Assembly (NCBI GenBank): GCA_944472155.2
Contig: OX235275.1
Location: 25,906,865-25,970,864 of the forward strand
DNA from: Trichobilharzia szidati
Lineage: Eukaryota > Platyhelminthes > Trematoda > Strigeidida > Schistosomatidae
Length of the DNA: 64,000 bases
Direction of reading: 5' to 3'
In this document: in pieces, positions 19,760 through 29,750 of the stretch
Position numbering within the stretch: the stretch's first letter is position 1
Layout of the letters: the number at the start of each line of letters is the position of its first letter
Position numbers and translations under genes: made by a program
Notes under the pieces: model-generated
What the model saw: the letters and a program-made list of their open reading frames with translations, nothing else
What the model was told of the DNA's origin: nothing
Database searches by the model: none

Positions 19760-20021
19760 CAAATTAAATAATCATGGTTAGCTTGAGAAAATAGGCTATG
19801 CTGACAATATCAGAGGAAAAGGTTGAACATTCCTCTTTCCGATATATGGCGTTGACTTGATGTCCTGGATCGAAACTGCTCCAGCTATGCCCAGATATCT
19901 TGATTTCACCGTCTTTAGAGGGTTGAGTGTTCTCAGTACACAAATGAAAAACTTCCGTTCTACCTTTGATATCCTCGGATTTCAGAACACTATCCTGCAT
20001 GGTTGAGTAAGGCAGAAACAA
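19760..20021 (-). pseudogene. PLE GIY-YIG C-terminal tail remnant
   Basis: The minus strand reads KSRYLGIAGAVSIQDIKS and KRNVQPFPL in one frame, equivalent to IAEALAIQKLK and LCIQKNYVQPLYLPW at 30270-30350. The upstream text FHLCTENTQPSKDGEIK matches the spacer before it. A frame change lies in between. No GIY-YIG core remains. Confidence 0.55.
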
Positions 20022-20640
20022 AATCCGATAACAGTTCTATACTGTCTCATGTCGTAGCTATAGAACACAAAATTGATGTAAACAAAGCTTTCACAGTCAT
20101 CTAAGGTATACCAACTAAGCTTAAATTTACCTCAGGAGTTCGGCTATTACATATTGCCAAGACTGTTAGAATCTATGTATCCAGAAGAAATTGGTTCAGA
20201 CACTTTTCTTAACTTGGCCATCAATGTTTAAGTTATCCTTAACTTGTTGTAGAGATTTTACTGAATTTTATTTAATATTCTATTTACTATTTCATTTTTA
20301 TGCTTATTATAACTTAAGCGTCTTTCTTGAACTGTGATTCCACTGATATTACTTAACAAATCGATATTACTTAAGAGCCACTAGTGTTCTTAACCACGAT
20401 TATTCTAGAATATTCTGTGTATATAAATACATATTTAAATATGTAATTGTAGAGGCAAAAGAGGAAATTATCGTAAAGTATATTCTTTGCTCAAATTTTC
20501 TATTGTCCTCTCAGCTGGGAAGTGTTCACTAGCGCTTCTTGCAGGCGCATATATTGTACAGGTAATATTTTTATCTCCGAAAGAGCAAATAATACTGTTT
20601 ATGCCTCTTGATGTAGACTGATACCGCAGCTTGCCTTTCA
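20022..20640. other. No gene recognised
   Basis: A+T-rich sequence; nothing matched to a family. The 5' part of the outer PLE may begin somewhere in the right half. Confidence 0.4.
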
Positions 20641-20689
20641 TGTCTTATGTTTCTCTTGCGAAAAGTTTTATTCATCACTTGGCAGCAAA

Positions 20690-21078
20690 CTAAATTTTTA
20701 CTGCAAGCTTTTGAAAGACTTGGAACATAAAAGTGATGGAAAGTTCCACTTCCTCAACACTGCCATACAACGCCTAGAAGACGGTAGTCTTCAGGAGTCA
20801 ATTTACCGAAAGCTTACATGGAAAGGACAATACTAACATTTTATTAGTTTTTCCGTGAAATAGCTTTGAACGTGGACTAGTCAAGACTCTACACTATAGA
20901 GCTAGGAGATTATGCTCTGTAGAGAAATTAGAGGAAGAATTTGTGTTTCTTGAAAAGATGTTGAAGAGCAATGGTTAGCCTCAAAGATTCATTAACAAGA
21001 CTGTACTGCGGCTAAGCTGATTTACCTCTATCGAAGAACTTGCTCTTTGGTGCATTTAAAATCTATAGATATCCTTCT
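20690..21078 (+). pseudogene. Outer PLE (P2), RT C-terminal part, left piece
   Basis: The plus strand reads LEHKSDGKFHFLNTAIQRL, EDGSLQESIYRKLTWKGQY, then with stops and shifts FISFSV, LVKTLHYRARRLCS, and VEKLEEEFVFLEKMLKSNG. This is the palm end and thumb of a PLE RT (compare 49203-49436 and 57230-57500). It is cut at 21078 by the minus-strand PLE. Its GIY-YIG half resumes at 24791. Confidence 0.75.
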
Positions 21079-21435
21079 TAAGTAAAAACACACTTGTTTT
21101 TTGTTCAGCGAAGAAATTTCTTTTCAATGACTTCATATTCAAGCTTTACAGTCGTATTTATATTACAGAAAAAGTTATTAAGTGACATTAAATAATTGCT
21201 GAGTCAATGTACCTATATAAGTGATGAGAATAACGATAATTAAAATGTTATAAGGGGTAGAGTTGAAGTGGATAAATTACAAAATTATTAAAGACTGTTT
21301 CATAAGTAAATTGATAACCAAATATTTTTTTTAAATTTCAAGCGTTGTCTAGAAATTTTAAAAATTAGGAGTACGAATACGGTAAGAATAAAGATGTGAA
21401 GTGAAGTGGAATGAATAATATAAAATAAAAACTAG
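21079..21435 (-). repeat. PLE direct terminal repeat, downstream copy
   Basis: It aligns with 24398-24777 over its length. Internal differences include an approximately 25-base segment (CGGGGCGAATTTCACGACTG) present only in the other copy. Such repeats carry promoter and processing signals in PLEs. No intact hammerhead core is visible in it. Confidence 0.8.
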
Positions 21436-21446
21436 AAAGAACATTA

Positions 21447-21785
21447 CTATGACCAAGGTAAAGAAAGGGGTTTAACAAAACGTTTTTGAACACATAATTT
21501 AGGTTTCTGTTCATGTATAGCTAAAGGTTCGGTCAGGCATAAGTGAAGAAAATGTAAATTTTTGAAGCGATTCGATTTTGCAATGTAGATAACCTTGAAG
21601 GACGAATCACGTGGGACTGAATGACTAGTCTCTAACAGGTGATCACAAATAGACGACTCCGCAGTTCTACGTTGGCTCTTCCTTAACCAAACCGGATGGT
21701 GTTCAGCTACACTTTTTCGAAGAGTACGCTTACAACGTTCAATATAATCAGCTCCACAGGAGCAGGTAAAAGAGTATATGCACAT
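21447..21785 (-). pseudogene. PLE GIY-YIG endonuclease domain
   Basis: The 112-residue frame reads MCIYSFTCSCGADYIERCKR, SVAEHHPVWLRKSQRR, ICDHLLETSHSVPRDSSFKV, LTEPLAIHEQKPKLCVQKRF and VKPLSLPWS. The usual YIGR is YIER, so the glycine of the YIG motif is replaced. The linker before it (about 21790-22120 on the minus strand) is also readable, for example near KRTFSAADLK. Belongs to the element 21079-24777. Confidence 0.8.
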
Positions 21786-22226
21786 AGATATTTACATAAG
21801 CGGTAATATATCCTTGACGCATTGTCTAATCATATTTCGGCTGGTAAAAACTATTTTCAAGTCAGCTGCAGAAAAAGTGCGTTTAATACATTTAGGTAAA
21901 CGATTTTTAATCAATTCCGAAATGATGTCACATTTGAATGCCAGACTCATAAACAGTTTTTTCATTGGCACTGTGATTTGTCTAGGGGTGGATTCTTTCT
22001 TGATTTTACGTTCGATAAACCTTGTAGGATATCCATTGTTAAGGGGATTTGATCGAAGGTTATCTAGTTCACTATCGACTGTCTCTGTAGAGCAGATTTT
22101 GCGAATTCTGGAGCATAAGGAATGAATTAGAATTCTCTTTCTCCCTAAAGGTACTCCCCTGTGAATGTTGGCTTTCGGTAAATTGACCTTAACAGCGTTC
22201 CATTCTCTCTTCTATCTAGCTTAACG

Positions 22227-22776
22227 TCAAAGCATAGATGGGTGAGAACCATTAAATATTCCAAGAAGTTCGGCAGTTGAAGAGTTTTCCTCACAGACAA
22301 AGAAGGTATCATCTATATATCTTTTATACATAAACAAACTCCCGATGGTTTCCTTTAGTGGACCGTTCTCTAAGCTTGCCATTAAGACATCCACTAAGAG
22401 TGGTCCTAAAGGAGACCCAATGGCGACTCCATCCCTTTGACTGTAGATGACTTCATTAAATCTAAATTGCACATTCAGTGTGCATTTCAATAATAGTTGT
22501 TTAAGATATTCAGTTGGTAAGCCGATGTTCATGTTATTTAAATCAATAAACTCGCATAGATAGCAGATAGTGTCTACTAGTGGTACATTTGTGAACAATG
22601 AACAAATATCTAACGAGATCATATGCTTACCGGTCACCTTAATTTCATCAACACAACTGACAAGGTCAAAAGTGTCGAAAAGACTATGTTTACATAGATT
22701 TAATCTAACTGTTTCCAGAATTTCAGCAAGCCATTTAGCGGTAGAGTGATACGGTGAGTGCAGCATATCCAATTCA
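22227..22776 (-). pseudogene. PLE reverse transcriptase palm (YIDD)
   Basis: The frame reads LDMLHSPYHSTAKWLAEIL, VTGKHMISLDICSLFTNVPL, GVAIGSPLGPLLVDVLMASL and MYKRYIDDTFFVCEE. SLDICSLFTNVP is PLE motif A with its Asp, GVAIGSPLGPL is motif B, and YIDD (about 22310-22325) is motif C. All catalytic Asp are kept. The N-terminal RT half lies beyond the insertion at 22777-23371. Confidence 0.85.
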
Positions 22777-23371
22777 TGCATTTATTCCCCCTGATGAATT
22801 TGAATAAAGCAAGAACAAAAGTGGTTTGTGCAGAATAATATGGTACCATCACTGTTTATTTCGTTGGCTTCTCATCAGCTCATCAGCTGCTTACAGCCTA
22901 AATAAATGATGAGGTTTATTTACAGAAAAGTTTTAACATACTTGCAAATATTTTTCATGATGTCAGTTTACAGTAGGTTCCACAGTGGGTGAACAGTGTT
23001 CATAAAATTGCGCTTATATAGTTTTTACACAGGCAGTTCAAGTTTAAACGAAATAGATGTATGCATACAATGGTAAAAGAGTTACGTAATAAAGATGAAA
23101 TATGAGTTAGATACAGAGTGACTAATAAATTAGGTAACAATGTACTGAGTTCAACTCAAATCATAGAAACAAGAGACAAGCAAAATTACAGAATATAAAA
23201 GGGGGTGAGGTTAAAGACAAAGATTACGTAATCAGAGGAGAGAATAAAGACATTCAGTTACCAGGGCAAAGAAAGATTAATAACTGCTTCTTTCTGAACA
23301 CATAAATCTGGTTTCAAGCGTTTGATAGAGATTGCTTCGGCAAACTTGAGGAGAATGGAACTCCTTTGTCT
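22777..23371 (-). mobile_element. PLE (P2) fragment inserted in the RT of another PLE
   Basis: ATATCCAATTCA (22765-22776) and ATATACAATTCA (23372-23383) flank it, a 12-base duplication with one change. The insert holds the very end of a PLE ORF on the minus strand (FAEAISIKRLKPDLCVQK, about 23284-23345). A terminal repeat then runs to about 22790. That repeat matches 25200-25430 in inverted orientation, including CAGCTGATGAGAAGCC. Leaving it out joins RPEL to DMLHSPYHS in the RT frame. It is a 5'-truncated insertion. Confidence 0.8.
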
Positions 23372-24390
23372 ATATACAATTCAGGTCGCAGAGGGACATC
23401 ATCTTTGTGCACTTTTGGAAGACCATATAAACGAGGGATAGTTGAATCAGATGGTACAAGCTGTTCATACATATATGGAGTAATAATGCATTCTTGCTTC
23501 AATTTCGTCAAAGTTTTGATAATTCGTTCTAAACATTCCCCATCTTGTGTTTTTGGTCAGGTGATTTTTGAAAGTTTTCCTCATCACTCAGGATGGTACA
23601 TAATTTATTTAGTCATCACGATTAAGAATTACAATACCTGATTCTTTGTCTGGACGAATCAGTATTATGTTTTCGTTGTTCAAGAATTCATTAAGTTGTC
23701 TTTTGTGTTCTTTTGATAACAACTGTCGTTGTCTGCCTTGCATTCTTTGGTACTAGTAATAACAATGAAGTATTGCAGATTTAAACTGTTCAACATCTTC
23801 GCTAGACGTTGGAAGCAAGTCAGGAGATTTTCAAACTGAACTTTTGTGTCTAATTCGATTAGTCTTGACGAAAAAGGAGAGACCTTCGGACCAAGAGATA
23901 GGACTTACATTTGAATATCCAAAGTAGATTTATTAGAATAATTAAAAACATATTTCTCTGGCGAATCTGGAAACTTAAAGTGAGACTCGATTATTTTGCA
24001 ACTTTTCAGTATATTTATTCTAACATCTCCAGATCTTTTCTTTATCACATCAGAAAAATAATCCTCGAATTGGCTACGTTCTGCTTTTGTTAGTTCAAAC
24101 AGGAAATGCATACGTTGAGATACGTTATTCTACAGTTCCGGAAGACGTGTTTGTATGGCATCAATCAGGTTCAACGCATGACGTTTAAGAGTTCGACCGT
24201 TTGGATAAATATGATTATGGCGTAAACTTTTCCAGTAAAATTTTGGATAGTCTCCATTCTTAATGCAGCTTTTGCGAGTATCAGAATTAGCATTCGCTTC
24301 CGCAAGCTTGAGAGAATATTTTAGAAACTCACTAAGTCCCTTTACTGTCAGTGGGTCTTTTCACGCTTTTAAATCACGAAAAATACCCAT
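23372..24390 (-). pseudogene. PLE ORF N-terminal region and RT fingers
   Basis: It starts ATG at 24390 (MGIFRDLKA, stop) and continues LKYSLKLAEANANSDT and YPKFYWKSLRHNHIYPNGRT with LKRHALNLIDAIQTRLPEL. Then come MHFLFELTKAERSQFEDYF (24111-23905) and VLSLGPKVSPFSSRLIELD, followed by a frameshifted stretch. The RT fingers read MTKLKQECIITPYMYEQLVP, STIPRLYGLPKVHKDDVPL and RPEL. This is the only place in the window where the N-terminal PLE region joins the RT. Several stops and shifts interrupt it. Confidence 0.8.
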
Positions 24391-24397
24391 TTATTCA

Positions 24398-24777
24398 TAA
24401 GTAAAAACACAGGTTTTTTTGTTCAACGAAGAAATATTTCTTTTCAACGACTTCATTTTCAAGCTGTACAGTCGTATTTATATTACAGAAAAAGTTATTA
24501 AATGGCACTAAATAATTGCTCAGTCAATATACATATATAAGTGATAAGAATAACGATAATCGGGGCGAATTTCACGACTGGTTATAAGGGGTAGAGTTGA
24601 AGTGGATGAATTACAAAATTAATAAAGATTGTTTTATAAGTGAATGGATATCTAAATATTTTTTTAATGTCTAGGATTGTCTAAAATTTTAAAAATTAGG
24701 AGTACGAATACGATAAGAATAAAGATGTGAAGTGAAGTGGAATGAATTCAAGTGGTAAAATAATATAAAATAAAAAC
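24398..24777 (-). repeat. PLE direct terminal repeat, upstream copy
   Basis: It sits immediately upstream of the ORF start at 24390 on the minus strand, as in the copies near 9605-9634 and 29738-29751. See 21079-21435 for the partner. Confidence 0.8.
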
Positions 24778-24790
24778 TAGATATCCTTCT

Positions 24791-25430
24791 CATGTTAACT
24801 CCAACTGTATATACAAATTTACATGTATCTGTGGGAGCATTTACATTAGGAGAACAGAAAGAAGGGCATATCTACGATTTTCTGAACATGCAACGAAAAG
24901 CCTATGTCTAAAGGGAATAGATGCTTTAAACAGTGCCATCGGCAGCCATCTCCTTGACATGGGTCATGAGGTGGAAGTCGCAAGATTGTTTAAAATTATC
25001 AATAAGCAAAACAGTGTGATTCTCATTAAGTTTGCTGAAGCCATCTCAATCAAGAGCCTGAAACCTGATTTATGCCTTCAGAAAGAAACAGTTATCAGTC
25101 TTCCTTTGCCCTGCCGGGTAACTGGATATTTTCATTCTCACTCATCTGATTACGTTATGTTGAAAGTTTCCATTGTGTATGATCATTATTGTTCGGATTA
25201 GTGTTTAATGTTATGTATATATTATTACTGTATGTATATATTGATTGATTTTTGTTTAAAAATTAGCTGTGTACAAGTATGTTAAAATTATTTCTGTAGA
25301 TATACTTAATAATGACTTTGGCCTGTAAGCAGCTGAGCTGATGAGAAGCCAACGAAATCAACAATGATGTAACCATTTTATTCTGCAAAAACCACTGTTG
25401 TTCTTGCTTTACTCAAAAACATTTCTGATG
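24791..25430 (+). pseudogene. Outer PLE (P2), GIY-YIG half and terminal repeat, right piece
   Basis: 24791-25130 reads SNCIYKFTCICGSIYIRRTE, YLRFSEHATKSLCLKGIDAL, IGSHLLDMGHEVEVARLFKI, KFAEAISIKSLKPDLCLQKE and ISLPLPCR. The YIG position reads YIR. This continues the RT thumb at 20690-21078, so the two are halves of one plus-strand PLE separated by the 3.7-kb insertion. The terminal repeat to 25430 carries a hammerhead-like CTGATGAGAAGCC with CAACGAAATC (about 25337-25361). Confidence 0.75.
25330..25366 (+). ncRNA. Hammerhead-like motif in PLE terminal repeat
   Basis: Core halves CTGATGA and GAAA are intact, separated by only GAAGCCAAC, which can form at best a minimal stem II. A clear NUH cleavage site opposite stem I is not obvious. 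The same text occurs inverted near 22860-22885. PLE terminal repeats are known to carry minimal hammerheads, so this is a candidate only. Confidence 0.4.
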
Positions 25431-25626
25431 GCATTCAGCAGAAAAATTACTTTTGAAGCAACCTTAGCCTGTTCAAGAACGTTTCACATTTTGTCTGTGA
25501 ATTTAGATGGCATAATATTTTCCATGCCATGACTCCTATGAAAGTGTGTAGCAGTTCTCCAACAGATTCTCTTGTGCTAAATTTTCGGACAGTCAAGGAT
25601 AGTAAATAGATGTGATTTATGTTTCT

Positions 25627-26309
25627 ATTATTATTATTGTTCCCTTGGGTTCCTAGTGGAACATAGGGCTTCAAATGTACGTCTCCACTTGCTTCTGTCA
25701 TCTTCTGTACTTTTCAGTTGCATCCATGTTAGTCCATACTGCTTCAGCTCCAATTCACATGATCTCCTCCATGTCACCCTTGGACGTCCCACTCGCCTCT
25801 TCCCTTTCGGGTTCCACTCGAGAGCCTGACGCGCGATGTCATCCAGCGGCCTCCTCAGCGAGTGTCCAATCCATCTCCACTTTCTCCTGCATATTTGTTG
25901 AGCGATTGGTTCCTGTTTTGTTCGTTCCCATAATTTCTTGTTGGTTCTTATTCTTTCCGGCCATCTGATCTTCATCCAGTATAGAGCGAAGACAGTTGTT
26001 GATAAAGGTCTGCAACCGGCTGCTGGAAATATTCTTTGTGACCCGCCAAGATTCTGATCCGTATAGCAAAACTGACTTGACGTTTGTATTGAAAATCCAA
26101 ATTTTGTTGTTAATGCTGAGTGAAGAAGATTTCCAGATTTGTTTCAGGTTGATGAATGCGTTTCTCGCCTTCCTGATTCCCGATTTGAAATCCTCGTCTG
26201 TTCCTCCTGTAGTTGAGACAATGCTCCCTAGATAAGTGAAAGAAGTAACCTCTTTCAAATCCCTCCCGTTGATGGTGATTGGCGCTGGATGTTGCTGCTG
26301 CTGTTGTGG
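25627..26309 (-). mobile_element. Young 5'-truncated RTE copy with 10-bp target-site duplication
   Basis: TTATGTTTCT occurs at 25617-25626 and 26310-26319 around the copy. The minus strand runs from the Q-rich stretch (about 26290-26305) to the terminal ALCSTRNPREQ and the AAT tail at 25627-25640. Only one frameshift breaks it. It is the best preserved RTE 3' end in the window and lies just downstream of the PLE nest. Confidence 0.9.
25634..26258 (-). pseudogene. RTE ORF C-terminal region
   Basis: 26258-25839 reads MKEVTSFTYLGSIVSTTGGT, IRKARNAFINLKQIWKSSSL, VKSVLLYGSESWRVTKNISS and LQTFINNCLRSIL. A single shift near 25970 leads into 25975-25634: MKIRWPERIRTNKKLWERTK, KWRWIGHSLRRPLDDIARQA, GRPRVTWRRSCELELKQYGL and ALCSTRNPREQ. 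The region follows the RT palm in RTE proteins. The RT and APE domains are missing through 5' truncation. Confidence 0.9.
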
Positions 26310-26319
26310 TTATGTTTCT

Positions 26320-27424
26320 GCATTGATCAAAACTATTTTGAAAATTGATAAAAGTGAATGTTCCATGTAGGCTTTCCTTGAATAAGTTGTGATACTTACC
26401 TGGAATTTGAGTATAAAAGCATAGAACACTGAACCATACTCAACTTAATGTCTGTAGACTTACAGCCATCTTTGAAGTTTCGAATTCACATCACAAATAA
26501 TTGAAGTATTACTCTATTGCCCTACAGTCGTCCTACATTACCATATATTTAGCTTGTTCTATTCTTTTTTGTGCTAACCAAGAACGTAAGCTTTCATCTG
26601 AACAAACAAAGCTGACCACTGAAATGTTATCCTCAGCGCACAATTCCTACAACAAAGACAATTTAACGACAGACAGTCTTTGTCAGAATAAGAGTTGAAT
26701 ATCAATAAAAAGATTTTTAAAAATTTGTTCAGAATAAAACTGACAATCTGAAGACGCAAACGAATTAGGAGATTTTTTAAAACGTTAATTGCGAAAAAAA
26801 CCTCGAACAGTGTGGGAACAGTCCACGTGTAAACTGTGGAACAGGGAAAAAACCTCGAAAAAAGTAAAAGAATGTTCCAATTGCTAAGACTAATTGTAAA
26901 TTAATAATGAGAATATATATGTATATGGATATATGTATTTTATGCAAATCAGTAGTTTCGAAAAGAGTTTTCAAAAACCAAGAGAAAAAACGAGAGCTGT
27001 AATGCTGAAGACATTAAGGAAGCACGTTTCCCCCTTTCAGTTTGTTTTCATACATGTGAGTAATGTGAATTTTGTTTCCATCCGTGCTTTCTGGTTAGTT
27101 TGAGATGTTTGCGTAATCATTTACGCAAATTAGAAGTGTGAAATACGGCGAAAATAAAAATTTTGTTTTCTTTGGGCATTTTTTAATATCCGCTACAAAC
27201 AGCATATTATCTGCCTCTGTTGATTCGTTGTGTTCTGAGTAGAGCTAATAGCGTCAGCGATACATTTCCTTTGTAGTCGGCTCGATGTTTACCCACAGTC
27301 ATTCATTTCCACCCGATATGATCTTCTTAACGTTACACTCACAAACACCAAATTTGTTGCTTCATATGCAGGTTGCAGTCGAACAACCGATGCTTGATGT
27401 CACTTGATTGTAACCCCATTATGG
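26320..27424. other. No gene recognised; possible very old RTE trace
   Basis: Frames in this interval have no family motif. About 27180-27410 on the minus strand faintly follows the RTE terminal block (for example ACCGATGCTTGATGTCACTT), but the match is too weak to call. Confidence 0.35.
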
Positions 27425-29222
27425 ATAAGATTTAATTTTGATAAAATCACACAGTGTTATACTGTAATATTAACTGATGACCACGTTTCGAGCACAATTT
27501 ACTGCTGCTCATAATCATATCAAGTCACTCACACAACGTTTTGCTTCATTTATATACATGAGTGGAATTGATGACTAGACATTTGAATAAAAATCAGTAA
27601 TATAAGACAATGTACATTCAGAAATAATAATATGAGTGTTATTCATCAAATGCAATCAGATGGGAAATAAGGTGGGTGTTTTATAGTCAAAATAAGTAAC
27701 TTTTTAGAATGTTTTGATGTACGTGAATTGAAATAGAACTTTAAGATTATTTTATTATCCTCCTCTGATTTGAATGACTGGTGGTAATATAACTATGTAC
27801 TAATATGCCAACCAATATGACAGCCTTAGAAGCAGTTAAAAATAGCTAACTGCACATCCTGAACTTACTCATAGGACTAAGCTGCCCACTGAGAAAATTA
27901 TTTCAGGAATTCAGTTATGCCTCACATCTGCTCTCTTTAATTTCCAAGGCAAAATATATACATAAACAGAAAGTGTAGCACTGGGATCACCAATATACCC
28001 TATCGTAGCAGACATATTGATGGACAGCTGGGAAAATAGTGCTTTAAATACATTTAATCCTACTCCAAAATATGGTGTACATATATGGTTGACACTGACA
28101 CAGTGTAAAAAACGGAACATACCTCTAGCTTCTTGATACATTTAAACTCACTAGGAGAGGGAATAAAATCCACATTTGAATCGGAAAATGAACAAGGAGA
28201 ATTAGCTGTGATGCTAGATTGTAAAATCAAATGAAAGGAAGAAGTTAAACTGTACACTAGCGTTCATAGAAAGCCAACGCATTCTGCTATTAGTTATTTA
28301 GACTTTAATTCATGCCATCTGTTCATTATCTGTGAAGGCAGGCTTGGTTGAGTGTCAAACAAACCAAGCAGTAGCACTAAGTAGCACAAGAAAAGACCTA
28401 AATTATGAAATAAAACAGATGGAAGCATAGCTGGTTGGTGTTAACTAACTAACTATCCTATAAAATCCAGTAGAAAGATCAGAAAAGGTAACAAGGAAAA
28501 TAAAAATAATGATGAAACTAACAGTGATAACATAAATAAGAGAGAATATAAGGCATCTAGACTTCTACCATATAAGGAGGGGACATCTGAAACCCTCCCT
28601 ACGTAGGATTCTCAATAAAGCAGGAACTAAAGTAGCATTTAAAACTACAAACTCACTCAGACACAAGCTCAGTAGGTTAAAGAACCCTGTATGTTGACCT
28701 GATTAGACACAATAATATAATTTACAAAATACCTTGCAATGACTGTGAGTGAAGTCAACTATATAGGTCAGACTAGTAGGTTGGGGGTAGTCAGATTGTC
28801 GGAACATAAGAATTTAGCTAAAGTAAGAATGGTTGGCCCCGAGAAGATAAGTAATTTAGAGGAAAGCTCAGCTATAGCATTGCATGAATTAACACACAAC
28901 CACACAATAAGTTGGGAAAGGGTCAAAATTCTACAGAGTAATATAGGTAGGTGGAGAGCGATAGAGTTTGATTACTGAATCCTTGTTCATCGAGTCTACA
29001 CCCAACACATTCAATCACTCATGCCGGAAATATGCAAAATACTACTACCAATCAAGTCAAGCGATGAAAAATAATGGAACTACATAAACGAAGCTGAAAA
29101 GTTGTTTGAGTACCTTGATATGATAATGAGCAGTAACAAATTGTGCTCGAATGTGGTCATCAGTAAACATTACTGCATAACACTGTGAGACATTATCAAT
29201 ACAAATTTTGCCTATAATGTTT
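27425..29222 (+). mobile_element. PLE family C with inverted terminal repeats
   Basis: The inverted arms are at 27425-27560 and 29075-29222. They share CTTGATATGATNATGAGCAG, GTGCTCGAA and GTGGTCATCAGT. The left flank interior (27605-27795) recurs directly at 60710-60900. The coding remnant at 27900-28978 lies between. The same arm occurs at 1069-1277 and 4508-4675. Confidence 0.7.
27930..28978 (+). pseudogene. PLE family C: RT palm relic to GIY-YIG
   Basis: About 27960-28070 reads KVALGSPIYPIVADILMDSW (motif B region), and about 28085-28125 a decayed motif C (MVDTDTV). Then come FIESQRIL and, after several shifts, GHLKPSLRRILNKAGTKVAF and KTTNSLRHKLSRLKNPV. The GIY-YIG frame 28739-28978 gives VNYIGQTSRLGVVRLSEHKN, LAKVRMVGPEKISNLEESSA and IALHELTHNHTISWERVKIL. 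The YIG motif is intact and motif C is not. Confidence 0.7.
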
Positions 29223-29469
29223 AGTGGAAGCTTTCAATAGCGAGAATTTATGTAGATATTCCGATGCGTTTAGTAGGATATATTTCCAGAGCCTATATCT
29301 GATTGTATCATGATCAAGTTTTCATTCCTCTTCGATTCTGTTCAACTGATTTCGATGTTCTTTAGACAGCTCGCTGGTTAAGCTAAATGTGTACTCGATT
29401 AAATCGAAAAATTCGTTTTCAAATGGTCTATATCATTTTATGAGATTGAAACAAGATTGTTCTTCAGGT

Positions 29470-29738
29470 ATTGTGCTCCAGTTCAGATAGTCTAAACTGG
29501 ACGGCATCTATGCGATTAAGGATGTGTCACATGAGAAACGTTCAGAGTGGATGCAGATACTCATGCTTCTTCTACCGGCGATTCTTTTCTTTTCATTCTT
29601 CATGAAGGAAACTTTTGTATTCGCCTCACCAAGCTTTTCGGACAAGCGTAGAAATTTTTCCAGTTCCTTTATTGTCTCAATGTCCTTTCTATTCTGCATA
29701 TCACACAATATACACATCAGATCACGGAATATACACAT
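29470..29738 (-). pseudogene. PLE ORF N-terminal fragment
   Basis: The frame starts at 29738 with MCIFRDLMCILCDM and continues ETIKELEKFLRLSEKLGEAN. It matches MGIFRDL...LKYSLKLAEAN at 24390. A short block (MCILCDMQNR) between is extra and looks like a partial repeat of the start. It begins 13 bases inside the terminal repeat at 29751, the normal position for a PLE start codon. Confidence 0.65.
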
Positions 29739-29750
29739 TGGGTCATAGGA

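Larger units (their letters stand above)
21079..24777 (-). mobile_element. Near-complete Penelope-like element with direct terminal repeats
   Basis: The element has direct terminal repeats at about 21079-21435 and 24398-24777. They share the TAAGTAAAAACACA start, GTACAGTCGTATTTATATTA and ATGTGAAGTGAAGTGGAATG. The ORF start ATG is at 24390, eight bases inside the upstream repeat, and the coding order runs N-terminal region, RT, linker, GIY-YIG to 21447. TAGATATCCTTCT stands at 21066-21078 and 24778-24790, a target-site duplication. The coding region has many stops and frameshifts and a further PLE insertion at 22777-23371. Confidence 0.85.

Noticed and set aside
24959..25201. Separate small gene starting at the internal Met
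   Set aside because: The frame opens upstream at 24791 and is the GIY-YIG part of the split plus-strand PLE.
27180..27410. An additional RTE 3' end on the minus strand
   Set aside because: Only a few scattered blocks agree (for example near ATGTCACTT); no tail or frame, so not called.
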